Below are positions 12,996-23,102 of a stretch of DNA of 64,000 nt, in pieces. The stretch is taken from the NCBI GenBank assembly GCA_030280995.1, contig JASXTE010000005.1, positions 24,593,001 to 24,657,000 of the forward strand. The letters are read 5' to 3'. The DNA comes from Hemileia vastatrix (lineage: Eukaryota > Basidiomycota > Pucciniomycetes > Pucciniales > Zaghouaniaceae). Below the pieces are notes generated by a model that ran no database searches, was not told the DNA's origin, and saw nothing but the letters and a program-made list of their open reading frames with translations. Within the stretch, counting starts at the first letter, position 1. Every line of letters starts with the position of its first letter. A program made the translations under genes and the position numbers.

Positions 12996-13511
12996 TTATG
13001 CAGAAAACATGCTCAAGAATGTATAAATAAGGCTTTTGAGTATGAAAAGAAAAGATAGGAGAAAGCCCATAAAGAACAAATGTTCAAAGAGGGTGATGAA
13101 GTCCTTATTTCAACGCTACATTTCAATTTAAATGGTAATGTTAAATTGAAGAATCCATTCATTGGACCATTTGTAGTTATAAAGATGGTTAGTAATAATG
13201 CTGTTGAGGTTATTCTATATGCACCTTATGATAGAAAACATCCAGTATTTCTTACTTCTCTTATAAAACCATACCATTCTAATGATACTGCTCTATTTCC
13301 AAGAAGATCAGGAAGGCATAAACAGCAGCCTGAAGAAATAGTTGAAAAGGCAGAAATTGAAAAGATACTTAAAAAGGGACACCTTACTAAAGAAAAGGGA
13401 GTTGAGTATCTATTAAGATTTAAAAATAAATCAAGTGAATATGACCAGTGGATTCCAGAAAATGAAATCTCTGATCTTAAAAATCTCTTGAAAAAATTTA
13501 AATCAAAATAA
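12996..13511 (+). pseudogene. GPF/Y module and chromodomain of element B
   Basis: After a stop at 13055-13057 (TAG where element E has Trp), the frame 13080-13511 encodes the GPF-type linker (IGPFVVIKMV), a basic segment (RRSGRHKQQ) and a chromodomain (EIEKILKK ... YLLRFKNKSSEYDQWI), ending FKSK. It is nearly identical to 63032-63465 in element E. The CACTA-like element begins eight bases after the stop codon. Confidence 0.85.
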
Positions 13512-13559
13512 TACTGTTCACCACGGGAAATCTGGGGGTGAACTGCTAGCAGTTCCCAC

Positions 13560-13800
13560 AATTTGAAACTATCAGGAATTTGTCAGGAAACTGTTGGGAA
13601 ACCATCCTGAAACTGTCAGAAAGATGTTTTTAAATCTGATGAAAAAACATTGAAAAAATAAACTGTCACAGATTGAATCCAGAACAATCCCTCCTCGAGC
13701 AGAGCTTAAGAACCACATTGAACATCAGTTAATCTCAGGTTTGTCAAAAGGTTGAACAACATCACTTAGCATACCTTAATATTCAAATATTAAACTTGAA
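13560..13800. other. Left subterminal region of the CACTA-like element
   Basis: No gene is seen. Short imperfect repeats of a GAAACTGTCAGGAA type occur at 13564-13620. They are compatible with the subterminal transposase-binding repeats common in CACTA elements, but this is inference. Confidence 0.4.
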
Positions 13801-14230
13801 TATATGTTGCGTGTAAGATATAGATGCATACGCATTTGAATTTGCATGGTGGATACTTATTGCATGCTAAATATTGATGTGAAATGCCTATCCAAAGTGT
13901 ATGCATAATGACTATGAAGAATAAATATGCATATAAATTATACATAAAAATATGCTTAATAATATGCATAGTGATTATGCATAAAAGATATGCATAGTGA
14001 TTATGCATAAAAAATATGCATATTAAATATGCATAAAAATATGCATATTGAATATGCATTAAAAATATGCATATTGAATATGCAAAAAAAGGTGCATATA
14101 TGTATATGAATAAAATATATTAGTATGCATATAAATCTGTATAATGAATATGCATAAATATGCATAATGATTGAAAAATGCAAAAAAATGATGCTTAACA
14201 AGTATATTTTATGCATAAATAGAAATATGC
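13800..14230. repeat. ATGCAT-rich subterminal repeat array
   Basis: About 16 copies of the palindrome ATGCAT lie in some 400 bp, mostly as TATGCATA separated by AAAA, TTGA, TAATG or AGTGAT spacers. The spacing is irregular. It lies within 0.7 kb of the left TIR of the 20-kb element. I see no coding sequence; the open frames here are by-products of the repeat. Confidence 0.75.
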
Positions 14231-14478
14231 AACATGAATTCATATTGCATACAGATAACACTGGCAAACCATTTTGACCAAAACTCATACTAAATTTTCA
14301 TTCTGGACTAAAGGTGTGAGGGAAGGAAGAAAAACAGTCTGACGTTAGAAAAATGCTACATGCACTCATTTTGTAGCAGAGCAAATGAGAAGTGCTGAAT
14401 TATGGTTGGTGCCCATAATTTAGTATGATATCATAATTTTATTTAATTGTTTTCAATATTGAAAAGACTTTAGGTCGG

Positions 14479-15570
14479 TGTAGACAATCCTATTGTACTA
14501 GCTATAGGTCTTGACCAAGGGAGTTGGAGAAAAACCAGAGAGAAAATCCCCTGCCCCTTTAGAAAAATAGAGTGAGATTTACTTGCTAAAGTAAGTTGGT
14601 TCCTGTTTTGCTAAAGCTCCTGTTTAACACACTTGACTGCTTGATGAGCCAAGAAAGTAGTCCCCAGATAGACTACCAGACCAAAGAACTGAAATGTAGA
14701 ACAAAGTCCACACCAGAGACAGCAAAGATACTTGATGTAGGCTGCAAATCCACATCAGAGACAGCAATAATACTTGCTATAGCTTGCAAGACTATAACAG
14801 AGAAAAAAGTTGCCAAAGTTAAGTTAAATGAAGAACTCACTTGCAACAAACACAGCCAATTGTGGCCAGAAAACAGTGAAAACTGAGTGAGGAACAATGA
14901 TATCACCTCCGGATGGTTGTATGATGATTAAGGTTGCCCCAAACTGTCTTATTCACTATGTACACACAGACCACTAACTAAGAGCCCATGCGCACCCACC
15001 AATCTGGCGCCTGTACCCGCCAAATTGCATAAAAAACCCTCCTGAAGCACTCCCCAACCTCCTAAAACAGAGGCGGGGGGGCTGCCCGACATTGGAGATG
15101 CCACCTGAGGCGGCCCGGCCTCCCTGAAGCCAGAAAACCAACAAAAACCACTAATCTACTTAGAAAAATTAGCTACAACTACTAAAACCTTTAAAACACA
15201 GAATTTCACTATAACAACATTGTGACATGAAATATAGAGAAAAATTAGCTCTATCCAATGGTACTAAGCACTTAACCCTAAGACTTAAGGTTAGCCCGTA
15301 AAACACAAAAAACAAAATTAAACAGCAATCTTTTATAATGAAAAATGAGGAAATGACTCCTTAAAACTCAGAATATGAAAAATGTCTACATGACATAAAA
15401 TATAGAGAAAAACCAGGGCTATCCAATGATAGTATCCACATACCCGCAGACCCATTGTACACAGAATAAAACCAGAAAAATACCCAATTCCTTAACAGAT
15501 GTCAAAAAAGACATGCACAAACCACGCCAATTCACACAACAAAGGCCCCCGCCAATGTTGGAAGACCACA
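14479..15570 (-). repeat. 3' LTR of element C
   Basis: On the minus strand it starts TGTGGTCTTCC and ends GGATTGTCTACA. Its partner at 25559-26649 has nearly the same length. It is preceded on the minus strand by the purine tract GGAGGGAGGA (complement at 15571-15580). The antisense gene starting at 15619 lies 49 bp from its edge, so this LTR may also promote plus-strand transcription. Confidence 0.93.
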
Positions 15571-15618
15571 TCCTCCCTCCAATTGAGAATGTCTGCATTC
15601 TTTCTTCATCCAACCACC

Positions 15619-16258
15619 ATGTTTAACCTTCTTCCCAAATCTGCCTCTGAAATGGGTCCCTGCCAATACTGCATTGACAATAATTTTATCTGCTCCATGA
15701 CACTACCTGTCCATCCATACAGAACGTCCTGCAATGTCTGCCAATCTAAAAAGAAGACCTGCCACAGACCTGGTCCACTTTCTTCCACAACAGATTCACC
15801 TCCACCTCAACCTGGTCCATCTTCTGCCAGCACAAAAAGGTCTAGGCCATCCATCCTGATACCCAGATTAATCAAAAACTTCACCCTTCCCTAAAGAGTG
15901 CCACAACCCATAAAACAACTAGTTCCACCATCCCTGGTCCATCTGATGGTAAAGAACTTTCACTTCTTCCTTCAACTTTAAAACTGATGACTTCTCAGTT
16001 CCTCCTACTTCTGATAGTGATGATAACAATGTAGGATCTATTTCACCACCAACACCAACGCACTTGCCCACTATCAAGGCCAAGTTCAAACAACACACAT
16101 CTCAACAGAACCAACTTCTGCTTCACTACTTCCAATCCACTCCTGCTAGAGATCCACAGGACATTGAGAACAGAAGACACCTCATTCACCAGTTCAAGGC
16201 TAATTCTGAACACTTCATTTCATCTCTTGATTCTCTCTGTAATTCCACTAGTACTTGA
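15619..16258 (+). pseudogene. Antisense gene 1 of element C, Zn2Cys6-like protein
   Basis: It begins at the ATG at 15619. The N-terminus carries six cysteines spaced C-x2-C-x6-C-x12-C-x2-C-x6-C (CQYC ... CNVCQSKKKTC), the fungal binuclear zinc-cluster spacing but with the basic KKK in the second half, the reverse of Gal4. A one-base frameshift near 15885 puts a stop at 15892-15894. A GT-AG intron fits 15949-15998; the second exon (15999-16258) encodes a short helical segment with LLLHYFQSTPARDPQ and NRRHLI. The element D version (47803-48479) has the same cluster, the same intron position and phase, and a matching C-terminus. Probably DNA- or RNA-binding; function unknown. Confidence 0.72.
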
Positions 16259-16319
16259 GTTTGATTCAGAAAAGAAAAATTGACCACACCCTCTATAGGA
16301 TGTAACCACAAACAACCCT

Positions 16320-16960
16320 CAGTTTTAAGTCTTGGGGGACCATCCTAATTTTATAGTCTTGGGGGACTCAAAAACCCCCAGTTTAAAGTCTTTGGGGACT
16401 CAAAAACCTAAATCATAAACCCAGAACCAGAGATCAACAACATTAAGACACAGAGAAAAAACTAACATTCTGGGGTAATTGTAAATAGAGCAGCCAGCCC
16501 ATCAATTACCCCCAAACTTGCCTTTGCTAAATTCAGAGGCTCCCCCTGTGGATACCCTCCACCAATCTTTCAAAACCAATTCCAACAACAAAAACTTCTC
16601 CCTCAGTTTATAGTCTTGGGGGACTTACAAACCCTCAGTTTAAAGTCTTGGGGGACTAACACAGTGTTCAGTTTAAAGTCTTGACGGACTAGTCTTGATA
16701 AAATCTTGAAACCAGCCAGTTTAAAGTCTTGGAGGACTAACAGAAACCAGATTTCAGTTTAAAGTCTTGATGGACTACCTTGATACCATAGCTTTTCCAG
16801 TTTAGAGTCTTGATGGACTGATATTGATACCATAGATTTTTCAGTTTAGAGTCTTGATGGACTGATCTTGATACCATAGATTTTTCAGTTTAATGTCTTG
16901 ATGGACTTATCTTGATACCATAGATTTTTCAGTTTAGAGTCTTGATGGACTGAAGGAATT
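16320..16960 (+). repeat. CAGTTTA-hairpin repeat array of element C
   Basis: Twelve imperfect copies of a 22-base motif: CAGTTTA, one variable base, AGTC, a six-base loop (TTGGGG, TTGATG or similar), GACT. AGTC and GACT can pair. The last five copies form a regular array of about 43-45 bp with the spacer TTGATACCATAG. It lies between antisense gene 1 and gene 2, at the place where element D carries its own array (49083-49550). Confidence 0.85.
16472..16512 (+). promoter_or_regulatory. Conserved foldable module M3 (copy 1)
   Basis: GGGGTAATTG at the left pairs with CAATTACCCC at the right, a 10-bp stem around a loop containing AGCAGCCAGCCCAT. Other copies lie at 19484-19525 and 19744-19784 in C and at 51405-51445 in D. 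The stem changes in a paired way (TAATTG/CAATTA here, TAACT/AGTTA at 19484). It follows the end of antisense gene 1. Role unknown; an RNA structure in a 3' untranslated region is my inference. Confidence 0.6.
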
Positions 16961-17102
16961 TTGCATAAAATAGACGCACCCAATTTCATGCAGAACATCT
17001 CTACAGCCAGCCTGCTGAACTTCCACCTTCACTTCATCATCTACCCATCACTGACAAAAATCTCCTCCTATCCCTTTTAATCATCTTTTCTCGCCACAGA
17101 TC

Positions 17103-18655
17103 ATGGCTGGATCTCCTGATGTTAACCTTTCTACTCTCCCTTTCATCACTGCTCCCATAGACTATGCCTGAAAACAGTGCATCCACATGTGCAGACCTTG
17201 CACATTCACTCTTCCAAATCCTGAATCCAAATTCTACAACAGGGCTTGTGATTCTTGCTATTCCAAAAAGAAAAGATGTGACAGAGACGCCAACTACCCT
17301 ATTCCTCCTCCTTCACCTTCTCACAAATACATCTCTAGATCCCCTACCAGATCCCCAGAGCTTGGTCCTTCCTCTTCCTCTTTATCTTCAGCACCTTCCA
17401 GATGATCCAGAAGCTCCGCTTCCAGAACTCTTCCCAAAAGACCAGCCTTAGCGTCCCAAAAAACTTCTTTTATCTCGGCCAAATTAGCTCCAAAAGCTTC
17501 AAGATCAACTCCCAGGCTTCTAGACCGTGTCCAGGCAGCCCACCCGCCTCACCAAACAGTGAAAATCAGGGCCAAAACCTCCAAAAACGGCCATAAAACA
17601 GCCAAATTCATCCAGACAACAACAACAACTCAACCTAACTACCTCCTACTGCTCCCAGAGCAATGCAATCCACCCTTCCAAAGTCCAAAAGCAACAAAAT
17701 TTCCCAGATTTCTAAGAGACATGCCAGAGAACACCAAGAAGAAACCAGAAAACCACACACTGCGCCACAACAACAACTTCGTCCCCAACTAAGACAAAGA
17801 AACTACACCTCTCCTCTGTCAGCCAACTACTCTTCTGAAAGTTCCATTTCTTCAAAAGCTCCATCCAGAAGAGATCCATCTGCTTCCAAATCCCCCTCTC
17901 CTGCTCCATCCTTTAACAACCCTGGTACTCAATCACCAGCACCTCCTCCAGCTAAATCCAACAGAAATAACAACCACAACAACAACAACAATCCCACTGC
18001 TCCAACTAAGCCCCAGGAACATCAACCTCCTAGTTCACCTTCTCAAAATCTTTCAGAGGAAGACCATGAGAATCCATATCTTTCCCTAGTTGATCCACCC
18101 ACTATGACCATTAAAAAATCTTCAGAGATACATATTCCAGCTGCTTACAAATTTGATGAGCTTCCAATCTGTAAGTACCAATTTAATTTATCCCATTTCT
18201 TCAACAAAAATAATTACTGATCCAATTCTTCTTGTCTAGTTGGCATCCCTCCTCCTGAATCTATTATTGGAGTTGGCCAACCTCTTGAAACTTCTTTGAC
18301 CCTGGATTATGGAGACATGAAGAAACACCAAAGCACCATGTGTTCCAACATGCTAAAAGCCTTTGCCCTCCATGGACCTTTGAATGACTTTGAAAAATCC
18401 CTAAGAAAGCGCCTGTTGAACGACCACTGGAAAATGTCTAGGATCATTAAGCACACCCTCCAGCACTCCATTCCTTCCTCTTCTTCTTCCTCCTCTGAAC
18501 TTCCCTCTAATCCAATTCCTGACCATTACAATCCCTATCATCTCTCCAGCAGGATGCACTTCAAAGAACACAGTGCTCCCCACAATCCCAACAAAAAACA
18601 AAAAAGTCATCACAATCTGGAACAGCCTCCAGAAGCTTCATCATCCAGACAATGA
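17103..18655 (+). pseudogene. Antisense gene 2 of element C, Zn2Cys6-like protein
   Basis: The likely ATG is at 17103. The second half of the zinc cluster is clear (CDSCYSKKKRC, about 17247-17279) and is preceded by a cysteine 14 residues upstream, as in D gene 2. The first half is degenerate, with a TGA just before it. A further TGA (17403) and a frame change follow in a Ser/Pro/Asn-rich region. From 17663 the frame is open to an intron (GT at 18171, AG at 18238-18239, 69 bp, phase 1). Exon 2 (18240-18655) encodes a helical segment with LRKRLLNDHWKM, aligning with LREQLLRD-type sequence in D gene 2, then a Ser-rich tail. Not intact, but the architecture matches D. Confidence 0.68.
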
Positions 18656-18659
18656 GCTC

Positions 18660-18830
18660 CTGCAAAAGATTAGAAAAATAATCATAATATAAAACAATTA
18701 GTAAAAATAATTTCAGAATTTTTTTTTTTTTTTTTGTATCTATACTAATATACTAAAATTAAAAATTAATAAATAAAATTAAATGAAATAACACAAATGA
18801 AATAAAATAAAATATAAAAAATAATACAAA
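18660..18830. other. AT-rich spacer after antisense gene 2
   Basis: A/T-rich simple sequence with a T17-like run at 18720-18736. No gene. The equivalent place in element D (50700-50990) is also A/T simple sequence. Confidence 0.5.
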
Positions 18831-18831
18831 T

Positions 18832-19925
18832 GGTATCCCCCAGCCAATTGATGAGCTGATCCCCTGATACCTTATGCACATTCAAGTGCACCTTGATGTG
18901 GATACACAATTAAATATTTTAAAAGATTAAGAGAAAACAAAAAAACAAAAATTTAGAAATTCAGAAGATAATAATAAAAATAATGAAACACAGAAACAAA
19001 TGAAATAAATAATAAATAAATAATAATAAAAAAAAGAAAATAGCATTGCCTGGCCAATTGATGAGCCTTTCCCCACCAATGCTTGCCCATATCCAGGTGA
19101 CTCTGATGTGGTACCACCCTATATTTTTGATCTTATAATTTTAAACAACCCCCATAAAAAAATTAAAAGAAAAAAAGAGAAAACAGAAAATAATCTAAAA
19201 CTGCTATCTAGCAAAAACATAACTACAAAATCAAAGACAGTCCAGTTCCATAGATGGTCCAATAAGGGAAAGTCCGATCCATAGAAATGATCACTGGGTG
19301 GGCTCCCTCCAATAAGTAAAAATGATGGGAGACCACCAGTGATCCACCACCAATCTGAAAGAACCAAAGATAAAGAAGCCAGTCCCAAACCAGTTTAAAG
19401 TCATAGTGGACTTGAAACCTGAATAATAAACAACAGAACTAGAATTCAACTAGGAAAAACAAAAGACTTGAGACAGACATTCTGGGGTAACTGTTCTACA
19501 GAGAAGCCAGCTCATAAGTTACCCCCACACTTGCCAAAATAAAATCTAGAAGCCCGCCCTGGGTACCTTCTAACAAAAACAAAACATCCAACACAAAAAA
19601 CCAAAACCAATAAGAGTGAAGAGACAAGCACATGAAAACCAGAGGAAATTCCAGTTTAAAGTCATAGAGGACTAAAACCTGTGAAAAGAAAACAATACTA
19701 GGGTTCAACCAAATTAAGAGAAAGGGTTTGAAACAGAAAATCTGAGGTAACTGTTGATAGAGAAGCCAGCCCATCAGTCACCCCTACACTTGCCAAGATC
19801 AAATCTAGAATCCCCACCCATGGGTACCTTCTAACAAATAGTTTCCAACACAAAAGTTGCTCTGCAACACCAAAAAATTCCAAAACAAAAAAGAACGTTC
19901 CATAGTTTATCCTCATTGCGGAGTC
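18832..19925 (+). promoter_or_regulatory. Structured 3' module region of element C
   Basis: A series of foldable blocks is shared with element D (50997-51880) in the same order. M1 (18832-18906, weaker copy 19043-19122) has CCAATTGATGAGC and a CACATTCAAG/CTTGATGTG hairpin. M2 (19291-19342) pairs TCACTGGGTGG with CCACCAGTGA. CAGTTTA hairpins lie at 19393 and 19651. M3 copies lie at 19484-19525 and 19744-19784, each followed by ACTTGCC and a small AGAA/TTCT hairpin. A CCTC/GAGG hairpin at 19903-19923 covers the end of pol. No open frame of note is seen. Conservation of pairing suggests function in RNA. Confidence 0.65.
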
Positions 19926-22629
19926 AATCTTCTTCATGCCTAGTGCCTCTATGACCAAGGTCTTCATGCAAAGACTTCAAAACCAATTCTTGACCCTTCT
20001 TCTGAGTCACCACCACTTGAGGATTTGGATGTCTCCTCTTCATCAACCACCTTTCTTACACATAAAATCCAGGATTCTTCTTTTTGATTGCCAACCAAGT
20101 ATCATCATCACAAATATCTGGCCTCTCCAAGGTCAACAGATATTCCACCAAAATAAAATAAAACCCACACTGACCCCAGGTCTCATCTTCAAAATCCAAC
20201 AAAACAACATCCAAGGGTACAATTCTGTCACCAAAATCCCCAGTGTGAACATGAGCCAATTGAGCAGCCTAACCAGGACACCAATATTTAAATTTTGGCA
20301 CGTCCTTCCCTTTCCACTGAACCTTATGAGAATCCAGTTCACTAAAAAAACACCCTTTTCCAATTTTGAGCTGTCCCAAACAACAACTCCATCTTCATCA
20401 ACAAAAAAATCCTGATCACCAGAATCAAGATCAGATCCAGCCAGTTTAGCCTCTTGGGGGAGGTCAGAAAAATCTTCAGCACCCTTTGTGCTGGCCCTAA
20501 CCACTGGAACATCCTCATCAAACTCTTCAGCCTCAGAATCTTCATCTGTAGGTGGCCTCTTTGATAATCCATCAGGCATAGTAACAGTTTTACCTGGTTT
20601 GTGTACCAGGTCAAAAGAAAAATGTTTAATAAATGCCACCCACCTAGTCATTGGAGCATTTGGAAGACTAGGTGTATTGATCATCTGAACCAAAGATTTT
20701 GCATCCACCTGCAGCTCAAAATGCTGCCCCCACAAAATCATCTGTAGCTTCTTTAAAATTTTAGCTATGCCACACAATTCCAACTTAGGTTGAGAATACC
20801 TAGATTCCACCTCATTAAACACCACAGACTCATATCTTACTGGCCTCACCCTCCCAGTTTTATCTTCCTGAGACAAAATAGCACCAGCAGCAATATAACT
20901 TGAGTCCACTTCCAGATAAATTTTTCCAGCACCAACACCATAATCCAACATGTGAAGAACAATATCTTCACCAACCACCTTTTTCAACTTCTGAAAAGCC
21001 TCCCCACACTCTTCAGTACATTCCCAAGCTGCATCTTTTCTGGTCAACCTCCTTAAAGGTGAAGCCAACAAAGAAAAATCTTTAATAAAAAATCTGACAT
21101 ATACACATACACCCAAAAATCCCCTGACTTCAGTAGTATTTTTTAGGCCTTGGCCATGACTGAATTTTATTAATATTCTTCTTTGCCATAATCCTTCCCT
21201 CTTTACATACCACATGACCCAGAATTTCCAAAGCAGGAACACAACAACAGAATTTTGACCCTGAAATGGTCAAACCAGGCTCTTCAATCCTAAACAACAC
21301 TCTCTCTAGAGTTATTGTATATTCCCACACAAACCTCCTTATGCCAGGGTTCTCCGCTAACACCTCATTACCATAATCAGTGGATAGTCCTTTAATTCCA
21401 CCATCATCATTAAAATTACTAGCATGAGTAGGAACCTCATCCTGAAAAATCCAAGCCATCTGTGCTTGATAAACTGCCACTGAATTAGTTGCTCCTTGAG
21501 GCAACCTAGTGAGCTGAAATCTTCCCAAAGGAGTCTCAAAAGTTGTGAGAGGCCTTGAATCTGTATGGAGCTCCCTCTCATCATAACCACCCATAATATC
21601 ACCCAAACCATAACACACCCTTCCAGCAAAAGCTTCAACAAAATCCTTTGCACTTGGTGGCATACCAGCATTCTTGATAGTGACTCTATTCAAGGCTCTA
21701 AGATCATGAACCACCCACAACTTTCCATTCTGCTTTTTTACGCAGAAAAACGGACTTGAGTAGCTGGAAGTCGATTGTTCATATAACCCAGTCCTGACTC
21801 TTTCTCTAAAAATCTCTACAAAATCTTCTCTAATAGCGGCTGGAATCGGAATAGGTTTGATTTGCCAAGGTTCATGACAAACCACCGGAATCAAGTAAGT
21901 TTCCCCATAAGAGTGCTTCAATACACCCCTTTCCTCCTCAAAAAATGCCACCGCTTTTTCCCTTAGCACAATAACGTGCAAAAACAACTTCTTTTCTTCC
22001 TCAGACAACCACCCATCAGGACCAAAATTAACAACTTTCAATCTTTCCACGGTCACCCTTGCCGTCTCTAAAAATTCTGGAGGATTCTTCACCAAAGGAG
22101 TACATTGCGTATCTCTTGACAAAGGAGGTCTCTTCAAAGGCGGATTCAAACCCACAGGCATAGGCTCATTGACAGGCCTAATCTTCTGCGCTACCTTCTT
22201 ATACTTTGCCGCTCCACCTTCAACTTGAGGGATCTTCAGGAAATCTTCACCACCAGACCTGGAACAAAAACCAAGGGTTTCCCCATTGCTCACATGTGTG
22301 GCCAAGGTAATGTTTTTGACAGGTGTAGAAGAAACCCTAGCGGTGCACAATTGGGAGGACTTACTTTTAGACCCCAATCTCACCACTCCAAAACTTTTCC
22401 GCAATTCCACATCTTCATACTCACTTCCAACTTCCAAATCTTCAAATCTTGATTCGTCTTCTGAATCACATCTTCTAAAATTGTGCAGTTTATCCTCATG
22501 CTGGAGGTCCAAAAATTGATCTTGACGATCATCATGCTTCAAAATTTTCTGCAGTTTAACCTCATGCTGGAGGGCCAAAAATTGATCTTGACAATCTTCA
22601 CAACAATATTTTGCATCTTCTTTCTTCAT
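19926..22629 (-). pseudogene. Pol of element C (integrase core deleted)
   Basis: The frame 22629-21130 encodes a linker with DLQHEDKL-type repeats, then RT up to CVPALEILGHVVC. The RT catalytic box reads FNDD where D has FIDD. A frame change near 21130-21242 leads into RNase H (YLEVDSSYIAAGA, PKLELCGIAKIL, VDAKSL) down to about 20570. Further shifts follow to FDLV...LLTLERP near 20100. The sequence then passes from the start of the integrase zinc finger (HEDLGHRG, about 19965) almost directly to the C-terminal RNEDKL end, so the zinc finger remainder, the DDE core and the GPY module are missing. The copy cannot encode integration. Confidence 0.85.
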
Positions 22630-22634
22630 TATCT

Positions 22635-23095
22635 TCAGATTTTTTCATGATTTTTATGAATTATCTTGAAATTTTTATCTTCTATTCTTGAGTTTTCTTC
22701 TGACCTACAAAAATAACCAGGGGTTTCCCCAATGCTCACAGGTGTGGCCCAGGTAATTTTTTTGAAAGGTGTAGAAGAAACCCTAGCAGTGCACAATTGG
22801 GAGGACTTACTTTTACACCCCAATCTCACTGCCCCAAAACTTTTACACATATCTTTCAATAAAGATATATAACCAATCTTCTTCTTTGAACTTGAATGAA
22901 AAATAATTAAGAATCTTGAGAGAGAACAGTGACTTGATAAAAAGCTTGATGAATACTTGCAGAGAAGAGAAACATTAAATAGAGAAAGTTGAAAATCCAC
23001 TTGGTATATCTCCAAGGGAGCTGACCTACTACAACCTGGGATTTCTTCATCTTGGGGAGAGGTTTTAGCACTAGGGTGATCAGCCCTCATTACTC
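22635..23095 (-). pseudogene. Pol N-terminal linker of element C in the -1 frame
   Basis: This open stretch lies in the -1 frame relative to the end of Gag-protease and begins at the frameshift heptamer. The segment EIPGCSRSAPLEIYQVD aligns with EIPDCNRSAHLEIIQVD in element D, so the frame is coding in both. A block around KSSQLCTARVSSTP is present twice in C (about 22750-22830 and 22310-22390), a local duplication. A further indel separates it from the main pol frame. Confidence 0.6.
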
Positions 23096-23102
23096 TAAAA
23101 AA
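23090..23102 (-). promoter_or_regulatory. Putative -1 frameshift site of element C
   Basis: On the minus strand the Gag-protease frame ends TCT TTT TTA GAG TAA. T TTT TTA is a canonical X XXY YYZ slippery heptamer in the correct phase, two codons before the stop. The -1 frame continues open into the pol linker. Element D has T TTT TTG at the same place. No stimulatory structure was worked out. Confidence 0.65.

Noticed and set aside
13790..14288. Minus-strand His/Ile/Tyr-rich ORFs
   Set aside because: Translation of the ATGCAT repeat array; low-complexity artefacts.
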